Shown here: positions 24,903-33,949 of the stretch, one piece after another | Layout of the letters: each line of letters starts with the position of its first letter | Position numbering within the stretch: position 1 is the first letter of the stretch | Assembly: GCA_025350105.1 (NCBI GenBank) | Contig: JANXYJ010000014.1 | Coordinates: forward strand, 29,927 to 93,926 | Direction: 5' to 3' | DNA length: 64,000 nucleotides | Origin: Terriglobia bacterium | GTDB lineage: Bacteria; Acidobacteriota; Terriglobia; Bryobacterales; Bryobacteraceae | Position numbers and translations under genes: made by a program | Notes under the pieces: generated by a model | Told to the model about the DNA's origin: nothing | Seen by the model: only the letters and a program-made list of their open reading frames with translations | The model's database searches: none

Positions 24903-27890
24903 TCAGTTGCCAACCCGAATCACCCGGCGAGGCAAACGATTCAACGGCGCGCCGTAGCCAATCAAACAAAACTGGTCCAGCGCAAACAGAACCACGCTTT
25001 CCAGACCATTACCTAGCGCGTATTGCGCCTCCTTGAGCCAAGCCGCGTAGGAATCGCCAATACCCACCAGATGGCTTCGTTGACTGGCCGAAAAGGCCAA
25101 ACTGGATCCCGAAGATGCCATGCCGTATAGGATGGTCTGAATGCTTTGATCCAGATTCTTGCCGAACGTAAAACCGAAAGCTTCCGTCTTCAGGTTCGTG
25201 AGTTTCGCCGGTGTCCAATCGGAAGCTGGATAGTTGATCAATTTGTTAAACGCCGTTTGATTGACGTCGGTCGGATACAGAACTTCAAACCTGCAATTGG
25301 GGTACGTCGCGCGCACATGGCTGATCACCGCTGACGTAAAATTGCCAATCACTTTTGGCAGATACGCAACCTCATCCGGAACCGTTGCCGGGTCCACCGT
25401 ATTCGTCGTGATGGTGGCCATCGTATGCCCGAATTGGGCTTGAAACTGGCTCTGGTTCTGCGCATCGTAAAACGGCATCCCGGAAAAAGTAACGCCCAAC
25501 CCATCATTCGGAAAGTACCACCACTGCACTTCGCCAAACTGAAGAAACGGAACCAGCCCAGCCGCCACCTGCAAATCCGCCATTCCTAAATAGACATCCT
25601 GCCAATACGCCAGACTCACCGGCGAAAAATTGGTTTGCAGCGAGGGCGTCGGTAACAGAATCGGATCGCCCGCCGGACCTACCTGCGCAATCCCAACCGC
25701 CGCCGATGGATCTCCGTTTCCCAACTCCATACTGAACGCCGCAGCCACGTCAATACCGTAATTCTGCAACGCGATGTAGTACGCCGTGCTCCAATCGCGC
25801 GCCGCACGGTTCATGCGCGGAGACACCGTCAGGTCCGTGCGCCAGTCACCATCCACCCCTCCGGTGAATGCAGCGCCAGAAGCTGTCACGGTAAACCCGG
25901 CGCTCGTCGTCGACGCGGCAATCGTGTTCGAATTGCCGGCAGTTCCCATCACGCGGGAATGAATCGTCAGTACTCCACCGGCAGCTTCCGCCCAAAATCC
26001 TGTATAGCCGCGGCCTAATTCCAGCGCGTATACGGCCGCTATCCTGCTCGCCGTATCACCAACATGAATTAGCTTGGTCAATGCCGTTCCCGCAACCGTC
26101 ACCGTCACTGAAAAGTTGGGCTGCGGGTTGCCCGTGAAGGTAACGGTTGCCGATGCGTATTGATGCCCCGTGCGAACCAACTCGTAAAACCACAACGCAC
26201 CCGTATAGTGATTCGCCCTTCCAGTGAAGCCCAGACTCTGCAGGAACCACGCCGTGCGTTCCGGTGCAATGGAAATCGAATGCAACGTATCCCAATCCGT
26301 CGCAAGCGTCGCCCTGGACGTTGCCGCAACCGTCGGCAACGTCGACGATGGAACGGCCAATTCCACAAAATCGAAATAGAAATCGCCAACGTTGGTGCTG
26401 GTCACCGTGACGGTGTGGTTCCCCACGCCATACTGCCCTAAAGGCCAACGAACCAGCGCATCTTCTCCGGAAACCAACAAGTTCAATGTGCCGGCGGCAA
26501 TCCCATCCACGGTAAACGCAACGGTCGCTCCGTTGCCGGTGAAGCGCGTCCCCACGTACAGCGTATGAGAATGCAGCGTGGTGTACCCGCATGTCACGAA
26601 ATTCCCACTCATCGTCGAATGGTGAATCGTGCCTCCGGAATAGTTTCCTCGGACTTCAGACCACACCGCGTAGACACTAACGCCTGCGGCATGCGCCGCC
26701 GCGACACTGCCGTTCATGGCGCGGGTAACGGTGAACACCGTACCTCCGCCCGCCACGCTGGTAACGATCATCAATTCGTTGTCGATCTTCAGCAGGTCGC
26801 TCACCTGCGCCGTGCTCGGTGTGGATAGATGAATGGTGGTATCGGCAATCGCCACGCCACTGGCCAGCACCGGAGCGCTTGCCGCTACCAATGCATCGTG
26901 ATACCCGACGCCCGGGGCGTTGTTTTCGATCCGCTGGCTTCCCGGACTGGCAACACTATAGACGCGATTGCTTCCCGTCACGGTCCAATTCGAAACCACC
27001 ACCTGAAATTCCGTACGCACGAAGGCCGCCGCCTGCAAATCCGCGGCATAGGTCCAGCGCAACTTCCGGATGTTCGTTGTTGGGATGCTGTGCAGCGTTC
27101 CGTTGAGATCCGGAGTCAAGGTACCCTGCAACGAACTGAAGTCCAGGGAAACGCTCCATTGGGTTGGCGACGCCCCTCCGCTCAGCGTTCGTTCGACCGC
27201 ATCCCAAGTTTCCGCGCCGGTCGAGTACGAATAGACGCCAACTCGATTTCCATTCACGCCCGTGGTGCTCGCCGCAAGCGTAGCGCCAGCGGTGTAATAG
27301 ACCCGAACGGTTGCCCCGCTCGAGGTCGCCCGCAGAACCGTTGAAAAAGTATTGATGATGTCCCGGATCGCGGCCGCCGTCGTAGTCAGTGTGTCCACAC
27401 CCAACACTTGATAGGTGTAGTGCTCCGTCAGCGTCGCCAGGCCCACATAGTCGCCGCTGGCCAGTGTGCCCGACAAAGTGAAATCCGCAAAAGCGTTTTG
27501 ATAAGCGCCTGCAACGGAGGTGGCGTGCAGCTTCAACGGCACCCAATAGATCGTCTCACTGCCGCCGGTTGGTGTGGCCCACACGCGCAGGCTGGGCCAA
27601 TCCACGGTGGCGAACAGATCCGAATCGAGCGTGATGCAATTCGTACGGGTCTCTTTATATGTCAAGACCAGCCCGCTCAAGTCTCCGTCTGGCAAGTTTC
27701 TGAACGAAGGGTGTTCGTAAACGTTGTCGCGATTCCACTCCACCACGGCCCAATCGAACTGTTGCCGCCAACTTCCCGACAATGTGAACCCGTTCGCACT
27801 CGCGCTACTGAACGCCGCAATCGCAGAGGGCTGAAAATAGAAGCACTGCAAGTCTCGGTCGGGGCTTAATTTCTGAATGGATGACGGCAT
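24903..27890 (-). CDS. Large tail-tip or fibre protein with TIM-barrel-like C-terminus
   Basis: Last gene of the block; probably part of the tail tip or a host-contact protein. Seen: 995 residues. The N-terminal third is beta-rich (SLRVWATPTGGSETIYWVPL and similar). Residues 339-410 form a module (VLASGVAIADTTIHLS, LLKIDNELMIVTSV, AHAAGVSVYAVW) that is repeated in the next upstream tail protein. Residues about 690-995 contain alternating strands and helices (QFGEVQWWYFPNDGLGVTF, RFEVLYPTDVNQTAFNKLI, ESVVLFALDQFCLIGYG). This resembles the TIM-barrel-like domains of gene-transfer-agent and non-contractile tail proteins. No signal peptide. It begins 15 bp after the hub gene. The domain assignment is inference. 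Confidence 0.65.
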   Translation of the reverse strand: MPSSIQKLSPDRDLQCFYFQPSAIAAFSSASANGFTLSGSWRQQFDWAVVEWNRDNVYEHPSFRNLPDGDLSGLVLTYKETRTNCITLDSDLFATVDWPSLRVWATPTGGSETIYWVPLKLHATSVAGAYQNAFADFTLSGTLASGDYVGLATLTEHYTYQVLGVDTLTTTAAAIRDIINTFSTVLRATSSGATVRVYYTAGATLAASTTGVNGNRVGVYSYSTGAETWDAVERTLSGGASPTQWSVSLDFSSLQGTLTPDLNGTLHSIPTTNIRKLRWTYAADLQAAAFVRTEFQVVVSNWTVTGSNRVYSVASPGSQRIENNAPGVGYHDALVAASAPVLASGVAIADTTIHLSTPSTAQVSDLLKIDNELMIVTSVAGGGTVFTVTRAMNGSVAAAHAAGVSVYAVWSEVRGNYSGGTIHHSTMSGNFVTCGYTTLHSHTLYVGTRFTGNGATVAFTVDGIAAGTLNLLVSGEDALVRWPLGQYGVGNHTVTVTSTNVGDFYFDFVELAVPSSTLPTVAATSRATLATDWDTLHSISIAPERTAWFLQSLGFTGRANHYTGALWFYELVRTGHQYASATVTFTGNPQPNFSVTVTVAGTALTKLIHVGDTASRIAAVYALELGRGYTGFWAEAAGGVLTIHSRVMGTAGNSNTIAASTTSAGFTVTASGAAFTGGVDGDWRTDLTVSPRMNRAARDWSTAYYIALQNYGIDVAAAFSMELGNGDPSAAVGIAQVGPAGDPILLPTPSLQTNFSPVSLAYWQDVYLGMADLQVAAGLVPFLQFGEVQWWYFPNDGLGVTFSGMPFYDAQNQSQFQAQFGHTMATITTNTVDPATVPDEVAYLPKVIGNFTSAVISHVRATYPNCRFEVLYPTDVNQTAFNKLINYPASDWTPAKLTNLKTEAFGFTFGKNLDQSIQTILYGMASSGSSLAFSASQRSHLVGIGDSYAAWLKEAQYALGNGLESVVLFALDQFCLIGYGAPLNRLPRRVIRVGN

Positions 27891-27905
27891 TGTTTTGGCC
27901 CTCGC

Positions 27906-30900
27906 CTACAGCCTGATGGTCACCGTGAGGTCGCTTCCAGGCAACGTGTTGGCTGCGCCGGGCACCGAAGTGATGTCTAAATTAAGTTGCGCATTTGAAA
28001 CCAGCGGCGGTAATCCGAAGCCATTCACGATGTTCGAAACCGTAGCTCCATCTGGGATGGTCAACGTGCAGTAGGTAGTTGCATTCTGCCTCACCGTGAG
28101 TTGAATCGATCCGCCGGCAGGCGCTTGGCCGACTGTCGCGAAGATATCGCGGGCGGCATACGTTTTTTCGATGATGAATGGCGGCGTTGCGTTGGTTTGG
28201 ATGGCCAGATATCCATCTACCTGCAACGAAATCTGCCCGCCCGCAAGCGTGCGCAGACCGTTGTCAAGCGTTGATCCAAAAGACAGGTGGCGCACCAAAC
28301 TGTTGCCGATGGAGTTTGTGACATAGAATTCCGCGGCGCCAATGCGCACATCCGGAAGATAGATGGAGTGCAGATACCCGCCACTCGCTGGTGTTCCGAA
28401 GAACTTCGGGATGAAGGAAACGGACGTACTGGTCGGCTGCATCCGATAAACGCTGGCCCCAGCAGAGTGAATTGTGGCTGTGCTGTTGTGCACCGCCCTG
28501 GCCACATTCAATGTGGTCCCGCCGCTTTGCACACCCGTTACCATCAGCATCTCACCATCGATTTGCAAGGAATCGTTTACCGCCGCCAACGTTGTCGCGG
28601 ACAGTGTGATCGTCGAATCCGCAACGGCCACGCCGCCGGCCAGCACCGGTGGCGCGGGATTCAACTCGCTCCAGGAATAGATGGTCAACGTTCCCGCGCT
28701 AATCGTATTCGTGTTGGTCAAGCTGGGAAACGAAATCCCCAATAGATCCACGCTTCCCTGCCCGGCCAAACCCAAACCAAACAGCGGCAGCGGTGCCACG
28801 TCATAGTCGACGCTGATGACACCACCGCTACCAATCTGCCAATCGGTCAAGGGATTCAGTCCGGCTGGGCTCTCCTGATCCTTGGCATTGGCCGACCGTG
28901 CTGATATCTGCACCGTTTGCCCGCCCCAATTTGGCACTTGAATTTGCACGGGGCTACTGGTGCCCACAGCACCAAAATTCCAGCCAGAATCGGCGACAAC
29001 AAACAAGCTGGTTGCATCCGGTGTCGTGGTCCACGCGGGAGTAATCGTCAAGACCGTTCCCGTGTTTGCGGTGGTGGTCCGCTCTTGCCCAGCGCCAGTG
29101 CCGCGGGAAATTCGCGCCACGGCCCCAGCAAAAGTATTCGGAGTCATTCCCAATGTGCTGTTGCCAATCGTCGTGGACGTGAAGATGTCCGCGCCCACTT
29201 CCGGCTGCAACTCGCGCCGCCAGTAGATATTCGCGTGGTCATAGTTGCCGTCCGGCGGGCCCACCAGTTGTGCGGTCGAACCCGCATCGACGAACGTCGC
29301 GGCAAGAGCGTGATTCGAAGCAATGCGCAACAGTTCAGAAGGGTTTGTTCCTCGGTAGACGTTGAAACTGGTCGTACCGGGCGAAAACGTCAGGCCCAAA
29401 AGCGTCACTTGATTTGTGCTAGTCCCTGACGGAATCGAGGCCCGAACCACAAAGGACAAGCCGCTCTCGCCACCGCTCGCGTCTACCGCCGTCACGGCGT
29501 AGTACAAGTTTTGATTTCCCGCGATCGTTCCGCCCGTCGGCGCCAGCGTTGGGCTCAAACTCAACAACGGAATCGCTGCGCTTGTGCTCGACGGTTTCGT
29601 CGGGGTAATGAAGCTGACATTCAGCGCCACCGCACTGCCGGTCGCGCCTTGAATCACGCTCTCCGTGATTCCAAACTGATCGATTCCGTGCGCATCCAGA
29701 ACGCTGCCAATCAACGGCCTTGGGATGGTCGCGTCAGAGTTGCCGCCAGGCTGCCCGCCCGTCACATCGGACCCACTCAATCCGTACCACGCATCATCGT
29801 GCCATTGCGCCGTCACTTGAACGGTTAGATAGTTTTTCGCCGGCACCAACCTCACCACTCGAAACGGTTGCCTACTCAGCCCTTCTTTACCATAAGTGAC
29901 CGTGATCAAATCGCCCGGCGCCAAGCCAACACCCCGCACACTGGTCTCGAATTCGACGAAGGTGTAACCCACCAATGTCTTCGCCAGTTGCAATCGCAGC
30001 ACCCGCGCTGCCTGATCGAAGTTCGCGACACCAACCGCCGGAAATGCCGCAGTCACTTCTCTACTGGTCAACGTCGAATCCGTAGCATCCACCAGCGACA
30101 AACTGTCCTGTTGGTATTGATTAAACTCGTCCTGAAATTCAACCGTAAGCCGGTTTGGCGTATCGGCGCCGCTGCGCGCCCACAAGCGCAGCGTCGGCTC
30201 GCCGCTCGACCTCCGTGCGATACCGCCCGTTGCTGCTGTGTCGCCAAATTCGTACGCCGGCCAACCACCGTTCAAGGTCTGTGTCCCGTTTCCGCCCGCA
30301 GCCTGCGTCGGTTGCTGCAAGGCAAACGTATTTTCCGCATCCAGCCGCAACAAACCAGTGCGGCCGTAACGGAGTAACAACATAGAACCATTGCGAATGC
30401 CCTTTACAACCTCAGCCGCGCTCCGCCGATTCTGAATCACTAGATTGCATTCAAAACGCGGAACCACCACATTGTTCCCGTACAGGTCCTTGGTCGTGAT
30501 CGCCGCGCCCAGGTATTGTGCGGCGGCCGCAAAGCTCAGCAGATCCAACTCGCTCTTCAACCAACCACTTCGCCGCAGCACGTCCAGCAGCACCCAAGCC
30601 GGATTGTTCGTGAACGACTCACCCAATGACGCGCCCACGGAATCGAACGCCTCCAACTTGATTCCATTCACCAGAACGCTGATCTTTGGCAACGAATCAC
30701 CATTGCTGATTTGATTCGGCAACACCACGCTCAGCATCGCCATATCGCCGTACGGATCGCCCAGCGGATTGCCTTGGCCATCGGTAAAGTTGTAATCGAA
30801 CGCGCCGGTTCGCGTTCCTGCGGTAATCAGGTTGTACCATCCAGTGGCCGTCATGTTCACGCCACTTTGCCCCAGCGGAATCTCAACGCCATTCGCAATA

Positions 30901-31823
30901 ACCTTAATGACGCCCGCAATCTCCCCCATTCCAAGCAGGACTTCCAATCGGGTGAGATTGCCATCATTGCGTGAAAACACAATCGGCGGCCGATACCAGG
31001 CCGTACCGTAGACCAGCGGTACAAAGTCGCTGTAGCGCGCTTGATTGTCCACCAGCGGGGAAAGGTGTGATCCCTTTTCGCCATAACTACGAACCTGAAT
31101 TTGCGCAGGAACGTACTCCACTCCACCAAATCTTGCGGTTGGATGATTCGCCGCATCCACGTTAAACATTCCACGTGCCTGGCATGCACTCCGCGTGTAA
31201 TCGCAACTGGTGAAGACCGCCGCTCCATTCAGATTCCCTACTCCCGACGGCTGATCCGCGGAGTAACCGCATCGATATGCCGCGGAATATTTACCGTTTG
31301 CCCCGCCGCTCAGCGCATCGGCTCTCTGCTGCGCGGTCGCCGGAAAAGTCCAAGGGCAGCGCCGCTCAATCTGCACTTCCGGTAAGATTACGCGTTGCAG
31401 ACTCAAACGGCTCGTGAACGTCACTCGGAATGCCGACTCCGTAATCTCTTCCGGCGGATTCCCCACACCGCGGAAGATTACCCTCAGCTCCGAAGCCGCG
31501 CTCGCGCTCGCCAAATCGTAAAACAAGAAGCTGATGGTAACTTGCGCGCCTTTGAAACCAGTCTGGCGTTCCAGTTGTGAATAGTGCGAGTCCGCATTCG
31601 CCAGCGTCGCCGTAATTTTCTGCGGTGCATCCAACCCATCGTCCGACGAAGACTGCAACACGAATAGATTGTGCTGCAGCAATCGAGCCGAGTACAGGTT
31701 ACCGCCCACGGTCACCGCGTGCGTGCTCCACCGCTCCACTTGTCCGGATGAGAGCTTGCAATCGAAAAGAAACAGTGGGGTCGGCGGCGTCTCTTGTTCT
31801 TTTAGTTGATCGATGGTCGGCAT
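27906..31823 (-). CDS. Tail hub and tip protein: gpL-like Fe-S domain fused to gpJ-like and adhesion modules
   Basis: Largest protein of the block, 1305 residues; it probably closes the tail tube and carries receptor-binding parts. Seen: residues 1-245 match the minor-tail-L/BR0599/DUF2163 type, with four Cys at 156 (RRCPW), 185 (YRCGYS), 207 (TSCDYT) and 214 (SACQARG) and RFGG at 231. In lambda gpL such Cys bind an iron-sulfur cluster, and the 7-residue spacing of the last pair is the same. Residues about 250-680 are hub/J-like (LAPGDLITVTYGKEGLSRQP; TVQVTAQWHDDAWYG). Residues about 740-860 are fibronectin-III-like. Residues 1058-1130 are the module shared with the following protein. In lambda, L and J are separate proteins. 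Confidence 0.75.
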   Translation of the reverse strand: MPTIDQLKEQETPPTPLFLFDCKLSSGQVERWSTHAVTVGGNLYSARLLQHNLFVLQSSSDDGLDAPQKITATLANADSHYSQLERQTGFKGAQVTISFLFYDLASASAASELRVIFRGVGNPPEEITESAFRVTFTSRLSLQRVILPEVQIERRCPWTFPATAQQRADALSGGANGKYSAAYRCGYSADQPSGVGNLNGAAVFTSCDYTRSACQARGMFNVDAANHPTARFGGVEYVPAQIQVRSYGEKGSHLSPLVDNQARYSDFVPLVYGTAWYRPPIVFSRNDGNLTRLEVLLGMGEIAGVIKVIANGVEIPLGQSGVNMTATGWYNLITAGTRTGAFDYNFTDGQGNPLGDPYGDMAMLSVVLPNQISNGDSLPKISVLVNGIKLEAFDSVGASLGESFTNNPAWVLLDVLRRSGWLKSELDLLSFAAAAQYLGAAITTKDLYGNNVVVPRFECNLVIQNRRSAAEVVKGIRNGSMLLLRYGRTGLLRLDAENTFALQQPTQAAGGNGTQTLNGGWPAYEFGDTAATGGIARRSSGEPTLRLWARSGADTPNRLTVEFQDEFNQYQQDSLSLVDATDSTLTSREVTAAFPAVGVANFDQAARVLRLQLAKTLVGYTFVEFETSVRGVGLAPGDLITVTYGKEGLSRQPFRVVRLVPAKNYLTVQVTAQWHDDAWYGLSGSDVTGGQPGGNSDATIPRPLIGSVLDAHGIDQFGITESVIQGATGSAVALNVSFITPTKPSSTSAAIPLLSLSPTLAPTGGTIAGNQNLYYAVTAVDASGGESGLSFVVRASIPSGTSTNQVTLLGLTFSPGTTSFNVYRGTNPSELLRIASNHALAATFVDAGSTAQLVGPPDGNYDHANIYWRRELQPEVGADIFTSTTIGNSTLGMTPNTFAGAVARISRGTGAGQERTTTANTGTVLTITPAWTTTPDATSLFVVADSGWNFGAVGTSSPVQIQVPNWGGQTVQISARSANAKDQESPAGLNPLTDWQIGSGGVISVDYDVAPLPLFGLGLAGQGSVDLLGISFPSLTNTNTISAGTLTIYSWSELNPAPPVLAGGVAVADSTITLSATTLAAVNDSLQIDGEMLMVTGVQSGGTTLNVARAVHNSTATIHSAGASVYRMQPTSTSVSFIPKFFGTPASGGYLHSIYLPDVRIGAAEFYVTNSIGNSLVRHLSFGSTLDNGLRTLAGGQISLQVDGYLAIQTNATPPFIIEKTYAARDIFATVGQAPAGGSIQLTVRQNATTYCTLTIPDGATVSNIVNGFGLPPLVSNAQLNLDITSVPGAANTLPGSDLTVTIRL

Positions 31824-31845
31824 AGGCCCCTAACGTCTCCGTCTC

Positions 31846-32646
31846 TTAAAATGCGGTGTTCGCGATAATCCGGATGGTCGCGTCAAATACATCGCTTGAC
31901 TGCGCCGTCGAGGTCAGTTGATCCGTGGCGAATCTCGCCTTGCTGAAGACGCCACTGAGTGCGCCCGTCGTCTTGTAATCAGACGGCCCCAACTGCCCCT
32001 CCAACTGCAGACCATAAACTTCGATCGCGGCCCCCGCCGGAAGTTTGATCGCAGCCATAACGCCAGCCCCTGACCCCACTAAAGGCACGCCACTCAGTAA
32101 CACTCTTTGCCAATTTGAAGTGACGGTGATGGGCTTCGCCAACACCGTCGCCCCCGCCTGCAAAGACAATGTCGCGGCACCGGCGCTCGCGCTCCGCAAC
32201 CATGTGCTCCAGCAGTAGCGATATCCTTGCGGAACATTCACCACCTGCCCAATCCCCGCGCTCACCGCTGACCCGTTCGTCAGCCTCGTCGCATTCGCCC
32301 CGCCGAGCGGGTCAGAAATATTCGCCGTCAGCGCAACCGACGCGTCTTTCGCCCAAATCGCTTGCGTCAAATCCTGACTGAACGCAACCAAATTTCCCAC
32401 CGGATCCAGAAACGTGAACGTTCCTAATCTTCCAGACACTTGGGAAAAAAGCGTCTCGATCGCATCCCACTCCGCGCGGGTCATCCCCTGGGCCGTCAAT
32501 TCCCATAGCGATTGATCTCCGTTCGCATCGGAGTAAACATCTTGCCGTCCGTCGTCCAACAGATTAACTACCGTCCGGTACGCCGTATGCTTGGTCAGCG
32601 GATACATCGCGCAAGCCCCGGTGATGAGTTGTGGAAATGCCAGCAT
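31846..32646 (-). CDS. Distal tail protein with carbohydrate-binding-like domain
   Basis: Seen: 266 residues. Residues 1-80 resemble the 119-residue protein encoded just upstream and the DUF2460/minor-tail type (TRAEWDAIETLFSQVSGR, then GTFTFLDP). Residues about 85-250 form a jelly-roll-like domain seen as a carbohydrate-binding decoration on tail proteins: FSQDLTQAIWAKDASVALT, DPLGGANATRLTNG, YCWSTWLRSASAGAATLSL and EVYGLQLEGQLGPSDYKTTG. It probably forms part of the distal ring with a sugar-binding flap. The gap to the upstream gene is 1 bp and to the hub gene 22 bp. Binding to sugar is inference. Confidence 0.65.
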   Translation of the reverse strand: MLAFPQLITGACAMYPLTKHTAYRTVVNLLDDGRQDVYSDANGDQSLWELTAQGMTRAEWDAIETLFSQVSGRLGTFTFLDPVGNLVAFSQDLTQAIWAKDASVALTANISDPLGGANATRLTNGSAVSAGIGQVVNVPQGYRYCWSTWLRSASAGAATLSLQAGATVLAKPITVTSNWQRVLLSGVPLVGSGAGVMAAIKLPAGAAIEVYGLQLEGQLGPSDYKTTGALSGVFSKARFATDQLTSTAQSSDVFDATIRIIANTAF

Positions 32647-32647
32647 G

Positions 32648-33007
32648 CTAAGTCCTGTTCTCCTTCACCGTCAGCGCAACGCGGCCTCGTCCCGGCTCGC
32701 GAAATTCCGTGGCCAAATCATCCATCCCGAAACTGCAGTTCGCATAGACAGTTCCATCCCATGGATCGGTGAACGAAAATTGCCCACCCCTGCCTGCCTC
32801 ACCGGCAAAAAACTGTTCCAGTTGGGTAAGCTCATTCTCATCCAGCAAATCCAAGCGGATGGTCCACACGCGCAACGCGGAGGCGTATTCCGGAATCCGT
32901 TGCTCGCTGCCATCCAGAAAGCGTACAACCTTCGTCGAAAACACTCGCGTGCGGCTCGCTCCGTATTGCGCAATCGCGCCGGTCTTTAACAACGGGAAAC
33001 TGGCCAT
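32648..33007 (-). CDS. Distal or minor tail protein (DUF2460/gpM-like)
   Basis: Seen: 119 residues, no Cys cluster, no signal peptide. The order tape measure, this gene, hub matches minor tail protein M of lambda and gp12 of the Rhodobacter gene transfer agent. Motifs: a beta-rich start FPLLKTGAIAQYGASRTRV, then RVWTIRLDLLDENELTQLEQ and GQFSFTDPWDGTVY. The ELTQLEQFFAGEAGRGGQFSF segment aligns with the same region of the next protein downstream, so the two genes look like duplicates, one of which later gained a C-terminal domain. Confidence 0.6.
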   Translation of the reverse strand: MASFPLLKTGAIAQYGASRTRVFSTKVVRFLDGSEQRIPEYASALRVWTIRLDLLDENELTQLEQFFAGEAGRGGQFSFTDPWDGTVYANCSFGMDDLATEFREPGRGRVALTVKENRT

Positions 33008-33009
33008 CG

Positions 33010-33618
33010 TTAGACCTCCCGAATAACATCGTTCAGAACCGTGGTTTCAAGCATGGCCTGACGCACCGCGTTCGCAATGTCCTGGCTGTGATCCATGAAC
33101 GATTTGCTGTCCATGGCCTGAACCTGTATCGTCACCTGCTGTCCCGCACTCGTTCCATTCGAGCCGTTCAAAGTCGAAGCGCTGGAATTCGTAATCGGCC
33201 TCGGCAAACCACCCTGTGCCGAATCGACTCCGAAAAGCCCACTCCCCGACTCACTCACGCCCGCAGATAGATTGATCGCTGCTGGCGGGATGTAACTGCT
33301 CAATGTCGGTACCGGCGACGAACCGCCACTGAAGAGCCCTTCAATCCCGGAAATCAGCGGGGCCAACCCAAATCCGCCCAATAGACCACCGAACGTACCC
33401 AAAGTCGAAGACAGCGCCGAACCAATCGATGGTCCGCTCGATTGCCCTCCACTCTGCACTGCGCTCTGCGATAGAGCTGCGTTTCTCTCCGCCGCCAGCG
33501 CATCATTGATGGCTTTCAGTTGCTGCAATTCGTCGGCGATACTGATCAGCTGTTCAGTCCCGTTGGAGCTTCCCCGCAGCAAACCCGCCAAAATACTATT
33601 GGGATCATTGGACGCCAT
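33010..33618 (-). CDS. Very short tape-measure-like protein
   Basis: Seen: 202 residues. An N-terminal helix (TEQLISIADELQQLKAINDA) with coiled-coil potential is followed by a Gly/Ser-rich hydrophobic stretch (GTFGGLLGGFGLAPLISGI), a low-complexity linker and a C-terminal helical segment (SFMDHSQDIANAVRQAML, LNDVIREV). That C-terminus is typical of phage tape-measure proteins. It occupies the tape-measure position, between the tail chaperones and distal tail genes, and no larger candidate exists. Most tape measures have 600 or more residues; the gene-transfer-agent one of Rhodobacter has about 220. It overlaps the frameshift product's stop by 14 bp. Loss of an N-terminal part is the alternative. 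Confidence 0.65.
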   Translation of the reverse strand: MASNDPNSILAGLLRGSSNGTEQLISIADELQQLKAINDALAAERNAALSQSAVQSGGQSSGPSIGSALSSTLGTFGGLLGGFGLAPLISGIEGLFSGGSSPVPTLSSYIPPAAINLSAGVSESGSGLFGVDSAQGGLPRPITNSSASTLNGSNGTSAGQQVTIQVQAMDSKSFMDHSQDIANAVRQAMLETTVLNDVIREV

Positions 33619-33949
33619 TTTTCAATTCCTGCCATTCTTTTTGAATCATCAACAACGCATCCGCGTCTTTTGCTGCAAAATTTGCAAGATTTCCGCCGCC
33701 CATCTTCCAGGCGAAAAACTTTTCCACCCACTCCACGCTCTTCGGATCGATGAACGACGTTGGGCACTCCTCCGTGAACGCACTTCCTCTGCCCCAAATC
33801 ACTCTCGGCGCCCCGCGCTGCTCTTGTGGCAGCCATCCACACCGCCGCGAAACTTCCAACCCCTGCCGTCGGCACTGCTCGCACGTCCACCCAGCACGAT
33901 TTACGCTCCCCGCTTCCGGAGCGCAAAAAAAATGGAATGCGACAATTAG
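33605..33949 (-). CDS. Tail assembly chaperone extension (T part), made by -1 frameshift
   Basis: Reading continues in the -1 frame from the slippery site at 33949-33955 without a stop to TGA at 33605, giving 114 residues added to the upstream chaperone (about 249 in all). The extension contains WTCEQCRRQG, RRCGWLP and ECPTSFIDPKSVEWVEKFFA; the five Cys could form a zinc site. A TTG at 33859 could start a separate 84-residue protein, but no ribosome site supports it and the frameshift explains the layout. As in lambda gpG/gpGT, the longer product would link tail-tube subunits to the tape measure. Confidence 0.75.
   Translation of the reverse strand, partial: LIVAFHFFCAPEAGSVNRAGWTCEQCRRQGLEVSRRCGWLPQEQRGAPRVIWGRGSAFTEECPTSFIDPKSVEWVEKFFAWKMGGGNLANFAAKDADALLMIQKEWQELKNGVQ

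Noticed and set aside
24903..27890. Endolysin or glycoside hydrolase for cell lysis in the 995-residue protein
   Set aside because: The TIM-barrel-like part lacks a recognisable catalytic acid pair, and the N-terminal part is structural. It fits tail tip better than lysis.
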